The notes under the pieces were generated by a model. The model did not search any database. It was not told the DNA's origin and saw only the letters and a list, made by a program, of their open reading frames with translations. A DNA stretch of 64,000 nucleotides from Deltaproteobacteria bacterium. GTDB taxonomy: Bacteria > Myxococcota_A > Polyangia > DRWM01 > JAAZOP01. The stretch covers positions 1 through 64,000 of the forward strand of contig JACRCX010000092.1 of the NCBI GenBank assembly GCA_016218815.1, written 5' to 3'. The translations under genes and the position numbers were made by a program. Of the stretch, positions 10,101 through 15,555 are shown piece by piece; position 1 is the stretch's first letter, and each line of letters starts with the position of its first letter.

Positions 10101-12276
10101 CCGTCCCGACTGCTGGGTGGCGATGGACGATGGCATCGAGCCGTCCGCCGAGTGCGCAGAAACGGCCGAGCACCGGACGTTCGTGACGTACGACATCGAG
10201 TACGAGTACGACGCGCTCTACAGGTTGACGAAGGCGGAGCCGCTCTACAAGCGGCAGCAGCCGGACCGCGTCGCTGCGCAAACGTGGACCTTCGATGCGC
10301 TGGGCTCGATGCGGACCTGGGACGACGACGACGACCATTTCTACGGCTGGAGCCTGGGGAACATCGTGAACGGCCTCCAGGTCGGTGCTGATCCCGGCCT
10401 CGGTCCCCTACCGGTGAGCGACGACCCGGCCTGTCGGGCGAGCAATGGCACGGATCCTGGCCGCGAGGATATCCTGGGCCGGTGCGTGGCCGACCGAGCG
10501 GGCAACGCGGCTCCCCACGCGGTCTACGCGGCGACCGCCGCCGCGGGAGACGACGAGTTGCGGGCGTACTACGATGCCGCCGGCAACATTGCGGCGCTGG
10601 TGGTCCACCGTCCGCGCGGCTGCTCCCAGGAGAATGCCACGGGCGGCCCCGACGGCGAGGGCTGCAAGGAGGCCGCCGACTTTGGGCTCTTCTTCGCCTG
10701 GGACGAAGTCGGAAACATGATCGCCGCCGAGCGCCGCACCCCCGTCGTCCAGCCCACCGGCGACCCCAGCCCCGGCGACGACTGCTCCCTCGACCCCTCC
10801 TCCGCTTCGACGGTGTTCCACGCGTCCGGCGAGTCGGTGTGGTGGTGTCCTGCGACACGGCTCGTGAACCTCTACGACTTCAGCAACCAGCGGAGGGTCA
10901 AGTACGAAGAGTACCCGGACGGGAATCCGTTCGAGATGTCGGAGGGGTACTCGCTCTACATCTCCGGGATGCACGAGAAGCGCGACGGCCATTTGGATGC
11001 CGGCGTATACTCCGGCATGGACTCCAGCTACCTTCGCGACGGGTTGGCGACTGTGTGGGAATTGGACGTGCAAGGGCCCGACGCGACGGACCGCGGCAAG
11101 CTCCGTCTGGTACTGACCGACCACCTCGCTAACGCCTGCGACGTCGTCGATGCTCTCGCCGGCGGCCTATTGCGTCAGTCCAGCCAAGTTCCATATGGCG
11201 CCGACGAGAAGGTGGTGTCCGCCAATGCCAGTCCAGTCGGCAGGTACCAGTTCATGGGGAAGGAGGAGGACCCAGGCGCCGGAGTAGCTAGCTTCGGCGC
11301 TCGCTACTTCGGTGTCCGTGTCGGACGATGGCTTTCGGCTGATCCGGCGGCCTATCACTACTCGCAGTCGTCGAGCCCTGCTCCCCGGTCCACTGTGGAC
11401 GCGAACTGCTTCCGCTTCGCGCGTGGAACTCCGGTGGTACTGGTCGATCCGAATGGACTCGAGACGATCCTGGCAGGCGAAGCCAGTCGATCCGACGTCG
11501 AGTCAGATCCGGCCGCTATTCAGAGCCGATCCCAGCAATCCGAGATGCGTGCCCAGGAGCAGGTTGACATCATCGCCGGAGTATCCGGCCTCGTCAATCC
11601 AGGCGAAGAGAAGTACTACCACCACGAATGTAATGGCACGGCCTGCTTCCTTCGCATGGCCACGCCGGAGCAAGTGGAGTCCGAACTCCACCGGGTCAGC
11701 GACTACTACCGCGGCTGGTACGAACGTGCATCGACCCAGGAGTGGACAACCTACGTTGTCAGTGGCGCCAACCCGAATCGCGGGGCGCCAGGCCTCAGCG
11801 TGCCCGTCACAGATCAGAGCGCCAGCATCGCTTGGATCGAGGACCCGGTTGCTCGAGCACGGCGCTCCGGCGCACGAAATGCTGAACTTGACAGCTACCG
11901 CCTGTCTGGAGGAGCGGTACTCTACGAAGAGGGCGTCATCCACAGCAGGGGCTACCAGCTCGACTTCTCATGGAGATACGGGACCGTGCCGTTCCTCATG
12001 CAGGCTTCTGGAGTTCCGTCCGACGATGCCGAAGGGAACTTCGCGAGGATGCGGATCGCTGGCACCTACCTCCTCACGGCGCACAGCTACAGCCAGACTG
12101 GCTGTGCTGGCGCGGGTACGGCCGGTCCCTGCAGGCAGCCGGGCCGGATGTTTATCTCGCCGACAATGCACAGCATCTTCAAGCAGTTCGGCATCGACCC
12201 GACTAGGCCAACGTGGACAGATCGAGCAGTGACGGAGTGGTACGACACATTCCAGCGGGCCTTGGACTCGCCATGA
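4186..12276 (+). CDS. SpvB/TcB-TcC type RHS-repeat toxin with polymorphic C-terminal domain
   Basis: 2696 residues. The ATG at 4186 overlaps the previous stop (ATGA). A signal peptide around residues 38-58 ends in APAQ and is encoded by a dispersed repeat. Residues from about 186 form an SpvB domain. FG-GAP/VCBS-like repeats follow (DANRDGLPDLL, DVNNDHLVDVV, DMNGDGLQDIV, DVNADGLTDLV), then a TcdB mid-domain (VANGMGKTSEISY, about 955). RHS YD-repeats run from about 1400 to 2055. The RHS core closes with FGARYFG...GRWLSADP and DPNGL (residues 2421-2425), the usual self-cleavage boundary. The remaining 271 residues are the variable effector. Size and order match fused TcB-TcC. The effector fold is not recognised. 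Confidence 0.85.
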   Translation: MKAGLKMICVDPDREFRAKVAKVADNAKDAKRERTGFRIPFASFAVLCVLCAKSAPAQTNDPQPPTRISSPAQDPRQLAEQALERLRNGEGWYGAPAAEDEADTDDGWWGVDDDDVDVDVGPGGLRDDLAAETRRDAAGHAENPRSQRASEADRTDPVEGRPSPASLPTGEDRSAVKPQVIPLPSGEGKIEGMGESFAPQLNTGTATFSIPIALPPGRAGAQPSLAIIYSSSGGNGPLGIGWDLAVPFIARQLDKGMPTYRDLSGGLANDRFKYNGGQELVQILTSGPGETFQLPGVCVDSTPCGPSGWLYFRARVEGAFLRFFLRGDGRQWKVQDKNGTWFTFGPVEDNPDVPVGVTEASLVSFTMDVGLAAPREVTYRWNLTRMTDANGNDVWYTYQRDEAASAGGYGGQAYLSDVYWNSPVSASRALANYQHHVHLVYDTTSRQDVFTGYATGFPLTTAWRLHQIIVQSVRFEDDPGEPSHTRSYILTYDPDSFLSLLTGVQLFGTECFPDPVADGTATPPSTCTVTANTALPALALSYTEVSSGQWADGFGYINDGVETFAASPDRSIDDDRTDLFDANRDGLPDLLITDPVRCGGGHCLYINETDASGRVSFVRAGDIVLPGSIGADFTMSNTNVNPLDIDADGAVEWMHMPHSLWYRYFRLEHDGEAPADPADLWLGGYRWQEYGPFDPGVVDPDIDFTRDASEIRLVDVNNDHLVDVVRTTGTRMEHWINLSRCGTDDFYDGRFGTPVIDAFGNCVGAEEDASGRDQPIATCVLHRGMSIQFSDGDIRLSDMNGDGLQDIVQLKSGDIAYWPGRGYIAGQSDPIFWGVAADRESCEAGTYGPDLEQTMANSPHILTIEDDARISLADVNADGLTDLVQVRFDAVDVYLNLGGFAWSDRVILDGVPYHPGIVNRVRVADVNGSTTTDVLWGNGRNYQFLDFTDGIQPRLLVSVANGMGKTSEISYRSTTTYAAEARATVDETAGQVRPWTAFAPFPSQVVASSTVSDGLGGHYVTEYKYRNAFYDGWEAEFRGFGEAMVKTVGDSNSPASVSVTRFEPGLMPEWARGNAAGHDSYEDHPLLNPNCRFQENPLEALKGAVTSTETCDEGRWNNAPTSICQGAATSRYGVRRLYQPGLGGRSVWHAYAKDSYLWVYDTSVRPTGTVPASPAGGYSVYDGAVDDGTVGSLGGGSWDLRVKNLGAGQQYVLHSAVADVDFWGNVGTSVNEGAIDPTGADPDFLDDEVTTHARYDAALIRILYMHPVAESWTESDIAGEKLVDAFTIFEPGDPCGHLPRFVYIVGSDPEHWNAPDASLSYIRSEVEYDADRFCQPHHTCAGGTCSAPMGQAWLEYDADFAASPVQETIDVSGPSTTGPTAGVRSNGSPATLSTSATWFAEYGAIRTATDPSGLETTVLLDRLGRPTRMYRSGCGEPVAEIDYHLRAALSFVHTRTNEDCDSTGRVDAIAGEALEAWAYVDGMGRSRTAIAEGDAEDGLDYIQSGVQSFDAKGAVRQAFLPSVARSPDLPDGVAPASPSLYARSSYDPFGRVARAWTTDGTEVVATRYGALVTDIWDAGDLGPGVYHGTPATAYTDGQGRTVRTVERNRSADSPGLEIFATGLRYNPLGAVVEMTRGRTGGDARDAAFSSTESVTKTQTYDTLGRRVVNDDPDAGLYRYAYDPLDRLIATKDARRITNRYWYDRGGRLVAEDLEGEVPYASGSWATSGGAAGQTCTLGDDNLPPAGHAPCFDVLYRFDEAYSPASTGWSAPILAEPIPPCGTRPTRQGPLDGRPSWTRDRAGTVVLGYDCHGWAIWSGRQIHPDVTTGYFSHSVFDEGQRLQLEANPDTSLMAYSYGQRGLVETVSFLEVGAAAYQPLVRRTEYDVQGRKVLVEYGDQVCRDSLTDLYCTPSEDGSASTCVCSTAGTLETYAFDARQRLARKSDVRQFDGLVLQDYRYTYDSASNIVRIDDGRPDCWVAMDDGIEPSAECAETAEHRTFVTYDIEYEYDALYRLTKAEPLYKRQQPDRVAAQTWTFDALGSMRTWDDDDDHFYGWSLGNIVNGLQVGADPGLGPLPVSDDPACRASNGTDPGREDILGRCVADRAGNAAPHAVYAATAAAGDDELRAYYDAAGNIAALVVHRPRGCSQENATGGPDGEGCKEAADFGLFFAWDEVGNMIAAERRTPVVQPTGDPSPGDDCSLDPSSASTVFHASGESVWWCPATRLVNLYDFSNQRRVKYEEYPDGNPFEMSEGYSLYISGMHEKRDGHLDAGVYSGMDSSYLRDGLATVWELDVQGPDATDRGKLRLVLTDHLANACDVVDALAGGLLRQSSQVPYGADEKVVSANASPVGRYQFMGKEEDPGAGVASFGARYFGVRVGRWLSADPAAYHYSQSSSPAPRSTVDANCFRFARGTPVVLVDPNGLETILAGEASRSDVESDPAAIQSRSQQSEMRAQEQVDIIAGVSGLVNPGEEKYYHHECNGTACFLRMATPEQVESELHRVSDYYRGWYERASTQEWTTYVVSGANPNRGAPGLSVPVTDQSASIAWIEDPVARARRSGARNAELDSYRLSGGAVLYEEGVIHSRGYQLDFSWRYGTVPFLMQASGVPSDDAEGNFARMRIAGTYLLTAHSYSQTGCAGAGTAGPCRQPGRMFISPTMHSIFKQFGIDPTRPTWTDRAVTEWYDTFQRALDSP
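4227..4347. repeat. two-armed CTTTGCG-type repeat inside the RHS gene
   Basis: The left arm (GGAATTTCGCGCAAAGG, then CGCCAAGG units) is an imperfect reverse complement of the right arm (CCTTTGCGT and related units, then GCGCGAAATCC). The element therefore forms a hairpin of about 120 bp. It is read in frame, and the right arm encodes the hydrophobic core of the signal peptide. Related single arms occur at 25572, 29051 and 54357. Confidence 0.8.
11462..12276 (+). other. variable C-terminal effector region of the RHS protein
   Basis: This is the 271-residue segment after the DPNGL boundary. Base composition drops visibly against the GC-rich RHS body, with more A/T-ending codons, as expected for an exchanged toxin tip. 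Visible landmarks are YYHHECNGTACF, HSYSQTGCAGAG and a C-terminal helix-rich stretch. No known nuclease, deaminase or ADP-ribosyltransferase signature was recognised. Confidence 0.6.
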
Positions 12277-13670
12277 GAGCCAGTGGTCCGAACGGGCCAC
12301 GCCGCGCAACATCCTTGGGTCGTGGCGGCAGAACGGATTCCGGAAGGATCCGGTACTTCCTTGTCATGACAGCCATTTGCGCCGGTTGCACCGCGTCCTG
12401 TGCGGCGGCAACCGATTGTGTACCCGGGCATCTCACTTCCACGCAGCCCCGTACCGCACCTACGGTTGTCGGCGAAGCCCCCGGGAGTGTGGCATGGCCG
12501 GCTTACCTGATGGGCGTATGGATCGGCGAATCGTACGTCGTCGGCTTTGACCTGCTTGAAGGCGAGCGAACCACCGTCCACTTCGAGTGGATCGATGCGG
12601 CGCTTGCCCCGCGTGGGTTGTCGGCGGACATCCCTGCGGATGAGCCGGGATTCTCCGCGGCCGCCACGGATGGTCGTCTGGTGGTCGCGGTGAGTTGCCT
12701 GGCCGATGGAGAAAGTCGCATCTGTATCTACGTGCTTGATGATGAAGGCTCGCCCGCTCAGTACTTGGCCTCCGTCAAGACACCTGTCGAGGACGGACTG
12801 GACCTCGATCCTGCAGTGGCAGCGTCAACGGAACTGATCGCTGTGGCATGGTCGGGGCTGCATGGAACACCCACCGACGGCCTGGCCCGCGAGTGGGGGG
12901 TCGGCGGGCTGCACTGGGCGTTGCTGGACTGGTCTGGGCGGATCGTTCGCGAGCCCGAGCGGTTGGATCCCCAGCGTGCAGGCTTTTCCCCTTCGTTGAG
13001 CTGGGGCAGAGATGGCCTGCGCTTGGCTTGGTGGGCGGAGGACCCGACCTCCGCGGGGGCCCCGTGCTTTGGGTGCGAGAGTGTTCGCGCATACTTGTGT
13101 CGCGGTTCGTTCCAATCTGAAGCGAGCGACGTGATGCAGTGGTCGTGCCGACCGGAACCGGAGGATGCGGAAGAGACCGCGATCTCGTGGAGCGGGACGG
13201 GGTTGATTCTGGCGTCGGTTCGGGGAGCCTATGGTCCGTATCAGGAAGGCGAACTGAGCGCTGCGGTGGAAGACGGCATGCGTCCGCGCGAAGAGGTTCT
13301 TCTTTCACAGGGAGAGGAATTGGGCTGGTGCGGTCGGTTGCGTGTTGCGGCAGGTGGCGACGACCTCGCCGCTGCTTGGTGGTGTGCTCGCGCTGTCGGC
13401 ATTGAGAGCTGCAAACCCGGGTCCGCAGATGCACCCGCCGCGTGGAGGCTCACGTTGGGCAGTATCCAATGGTCCGGCAGGGCGTCGGACGGGAACGTGG
13501 AGCAGGCCACGGTGGGGGAGTGGTGCGCCCCGGGCGAGTCGGCATTGTTGGCGGATGCTGCGGTCGTGTGGAACGGCCGCGATTACGCTGCGTTCTGGCT
13601 GCTGCCGTTGGGTGCGGGCCGGTACATGTTGGCGGCGAACCGCGTCCGACCGGCAATCGACCCAGGTTGA
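12273..13670 (+). CDS. secreted lipoprotein-like seven-bladed propeller, candidate partner or immunity protein of the RHS toxin
   Basis: 465 residues from an ATG that overlaps the RHS stop (ATGA), so translation is probably coupled. An internal ATG at 12366 gives a compact signal (ICAGCTASCAAA) with Cys residues suited to lipidation and may be the true start. The protein carries about seven strand motifs like those of the propeller at 1682 (LVVAVSC, LIAVAWS, LRLAWWA, LILASVR, LAAAWWC, YAAFWLL). GC is lower than in neighbouring genes, like the toxin tip it follows, which suggests the two arrived together. A periplasmic or surface immunity role is inference from position; no immunity family was recognised. 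Confidence 0.6.
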   Translation: MRASGPNGPRRATSLGRGGRTDSGRIRYFLVMTAICAGCTASCAAATDCVPGHLTSTQPRTAPTVVGEAPGSVAWPAYLMGVWIGESYVVGFDLLEGERTTVHFEWIDAALAPRGLSADIPADEPGFSAAATDGRLVVAVSCLADGESRICIYVLDDEGSPAQYLASVKTPVEDGLDLDPAVAASTELIAVAWSGLHGTPTDGLAREWGVGGLHWALLDWSGRIVREPERLDPQRAGFSPSLSWGRDGLRLAWWAEDPTSAGAPCFGCESVRAYLCRGSFQSEASDVMQWSCRPEPEDAEETAISWSGTGLILASVRGAYGPYQEGELSAAVEDGMRPREEVLLSQGEELGWCGRLRVAAGGDDLAAAWWCARAVGIESCKPGSADAPAAWRLTLGSIQWSGRASDGNVEQATVGEWCAPGESALLADAAVVWNGRDYAAFWLLPLGAGRYMLAANRVRPAIDPG

Positions 13671-13709
13671 GCCGACCCTCGTCAGGATCGCCGCCAACCC
13701 CCGGTTCGA

Positions 13710-14060
13710 AGGCGTACAATGATGCCGGCCTCGATGTTGAGGAACGCCACGGATCCCGGCGGGCGGCACATCTCCTCCAAGCCCCCCGAGCCGGGGAGCA
13801 TCGGGGACGTCGACCCCGACCAAGGTGCGCTCGATGGTGGTCACGCGGACCGTGGCGCCGTCGCGTGCCGGGTGTTTTCGCGTCTCCACGTCGAACCACG
13901 ACGCCGTCCCAAAGTTGCACCCCTCAACCGCTCGAACATCGCGTCATCCGGCTCGATGGCCGCACCTCCCAGATCACGGTCACCAAGAACGCTACAGCCT
14001 CGGCGCCGTGCCGCGGGCGGATGCCGTATTCGACCGTTCGGCCCCGCAGGCCGCGGTGTC
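13710..14060 (-). pseudogene. decayed AbiEi-family (type IV toxin-antitoxin) antitoxin remnant
   Basis: The otherwise geneless 13671-14173 stretch holds, on the minus strand, DGATVRVTTIERTLV followed by DAPRLGG. One frame over it continues GLEEMCRPPGSVAFLNIEAG. Together these match the AbiEi pattern of VRVT-ERTLVDVLD-P-LGG-WEE-W-SLE. At least one frameshift lies near 13770, and upstream frames are also broken near 13920. No intact AbiEii partner is present. Family assignment is from memory of the consensus. Confidence 0.55.
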
Positions 14061-14094
14061 CCCTGCCCCGAATCCCCCGCAGCCCCCTTCACCG

Positions 14095-14123
14095 TTGACA
14101 AACTCCACAGTCCGGAGGATCAT
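14095..14123 (+). promoter_or_regulatory. sigma70-type promoter for the TauE/PEP-synthase-like operon
   Basis: A perfect -35 TTGACA (14095-14100), a 17-bp spacer and a -10 GATCAT (14118-14123, four of six) lie 50 bp before the ATG at 14174. That ATG has an AAAGGAG ribosome site. Confidence 0.5.
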
Positions 14124-14173
14124 CACCCCCCAGCGGTCCAACGGGGCGGTGAGCCGCGCAAAGGAGCGGGATC

Positions 14174-14467
14174 ATGAAACGACCTGTCCAGGGTTTGATC
14201 ATCGCCATCCTCGCCTTGCTCCCTTCGCTCGCCGCCGCCGGCGGCGAGGGCCTCGAGGTTCCCGAAGCCGTGGGCAAAAAAGTCCCACTCGAAGGCCTCA
14301 CCGGGATCAACCTCTGGGCCAGCCAGCTCTACAACGACAACCTCTGGCTCTTCGCCGTCGTGTGCACCGTCGTGATGGGCGTCGTCGGCGTCACCATCGC
14401 CTTCGGCACCGATCTCATCCTGAAAGCCATCGGGATGGAAGTGCACAAGATCGAGCACAAGGAGTAG
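14174..14467 (+). CDS. small signal-peptide-bearing membrane protein
   Basis: 97 residues. A cleavable signal (LIIAILALLPSLAAAGG) is followed by a short periplasmic stretch and one transmembrane helix (LFAVVCTVVMGVVGVTIAF), with a charged cytoplasmic tail. It is 2 bp upstream of the TauE permease, so it may be an accessory subunit of that transporter. No family is recognised with confidence. The strong ribosome site and promoter-like sequence upstream make it the likely first gene of the operon. Confidence 0.75.
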   Translation: MKRPVQGLIIAILALLPSLAAAGGEGLEVPEAVGKKVPLEGLTGINLWASQLYNDNLWLFAVVCTVVMGVVGVTIAFGTDLILKAIGMEVHKIEHKE

Positions 14468-14469
14468 CC

Positions 14470-15519
14470 ATGTTCGACATCTATCTTCCAATCGCCGGCG
14501 TCGAATTCAATATCCTCATCCTGCTCGCCATCGGCCTGACCGTGGGCGTGCTCGGCGGCTTCTTCGGCGTCGGCGGCGCCTGGGTCGTCACCCCAGCCCT
14601 CAACATCTTCGGCTTCCCCATGGCCTACGCCATCGGCACCGACCTCGCCCACATCTTCGGCAAGTCCATCGTCGCCACCAAGAAACACGGCAAGATGGGC
14701 AACGTCGACGTCAAAATGGGCCTCATCTCCATCGTCGGCTCCGTCATCGGCGTCGAGATCGGCGCCCAGATCGTCATGTGGCTCACCGCTCACGGCCTCG
14801 CCGGTCCCGTCGTCCGCTACTCCTACATGGCCCTCCTCTTCGGCCTGGGCCTCTTCATGCTCTGGGACTACTTCACCAAGGACAAGCGCGCCGCCGCGAA
14901 AGCCGCCAAGGACGCCGCCGCCGGCGTGGTCCCCGGCCAGAAGCCCAAGAAGTCCGGCTGGAACCTCCCGCCCATGATCCACTTCCCCGTCTCCGGCGTC
15001 ACCATCTCCCTCTGGACCGTCGTGGCCGTCTTCCTTTTCACCGGCTTGCTCTCCGGGTTCCTCGGCGTCGGCGGCGGCTTCATCCGCATGCCCGCCCTGA
15101 TCTACCTCATCGGCTGCCCCACCGCCGTCGCCGTCGGCACCGACCTCTTCAGCGTCGTCTTCTCCGGCGCCTACGGCTGCTTCACCTACGCCGTCAAGGG
15201 CCGCGTCGAGATCATCGCCGCCCTGATCATGCTCATCGGCGCCTCGATCGGCGCCCAGGTCGGCGTCACCGCCGTCAAGTACATCCACGGCTACGGCATC
15301 CGCCTGCTCTTCGCCGTCATGGTCATCCTCGCCGGCTCGTCCGTCGCCTTGAAGCAGTTCCAGGCCACCACCGCCGCCGGCTTCGTCGTGATGATCTCGG
15401 CCGTCTCGATGTGCGTTATCATCGTCATCCAGATGTCCCGCGGCTTCTCGCGGGAGAAGGCAGCCAAGGCCGCCGAGGCCGCCAAGGGCGCCGCGGAGGC
15501 CAAGAGCCCCGCGGGCTAG
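14470..15519 (+). CDS. TauE/SafE-family sulfite or organosulfonate permease
   Basis: 349 residues with two homologous halves, each opening with the family's Gly-rich motif (GVLGGFFGVGGAWVVTP near residue 23; GFLGVGGGFIRMP near 198). Each half also has an AIGTDL or AVGTDL motif. About eight membrane helices are visible. A charged cytoplasmic loop with AAKAAKDAAA separates the halves, and the C-terminal tail is Ala/Lys-rich. The family exports sulfite, sulfoacetate or similar anions. With the SLC13 carrier and the Hmc-like cluster nearby, a sulfur-anion role is plausible but inferred. It is followed within 37 bp by the PEP-synthase-like gene. Confidence 0.9.
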   Translation: MFDIYLPIAGVEFNILILLAIGLTVGVLGGFFGVGGAWVVTPALNIFGFPMAYAIGTDLAHIFGKSIVATKKHGKMGNVDVKMGLISIVGSVIGVEIGAQIVMWLTAHGLAGPVVRYSYMALLFGLGLFMLWDYFTKDKRAAAKAAKDAAAGVVPGQKPKKSGWNLPPMIHFPVSGVTISLWTVVAVFLFTGLLSGFLGVGGGFIRMPALIYLIGCPTAVAVGTDLFSVVFSGAYGCFTYAVKGRVEIIAALIMLIGASIGAQVGVTAVKYIHGYGIRLLFAVMVILAGSSVALKQFQATTAAGFVVMISAVSMCVIIVIQMSRGFSREKAAKAAEAAKGAAEAKSPAG

Positions 15520-15555
15520 TCTTTCGGCCCGCGGGGCCGGGAGCGGATCGCCATC

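Noticed and set aside
4159..10338. A 2059-codon open frame on the minus strand opposite the RHS gene
   Set aside because: Its residues are dominated by Val/Gly/Arg/Ala/Asp as expected for antisense of GC-rich coding DNA. It has no ribosome site or recognisable domain, whereas the plus strand is an unmistakable RHS toxin.
12213..12272. Earlier start for the post-RHS lipoprotein
   Set aside because: It would add 20 codons inside the RHS gene; the ATGA overlap at 12273 or the ATG at 12366 fits better.
13695..13725. GGTTCGAA as a tRNA T-arm
   Set aside because: No acceptor, D or anticodon arms can be paired around it. No tRNA or rRNA gene was found in the window.
13305..13920. Minus-strand ORFs over the end of the lipoprotein gene as genes
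   Set aside because: Only the part beyond 13710 shows family similarity (AbiEi), and it is frameshifted; the rest is antisense.
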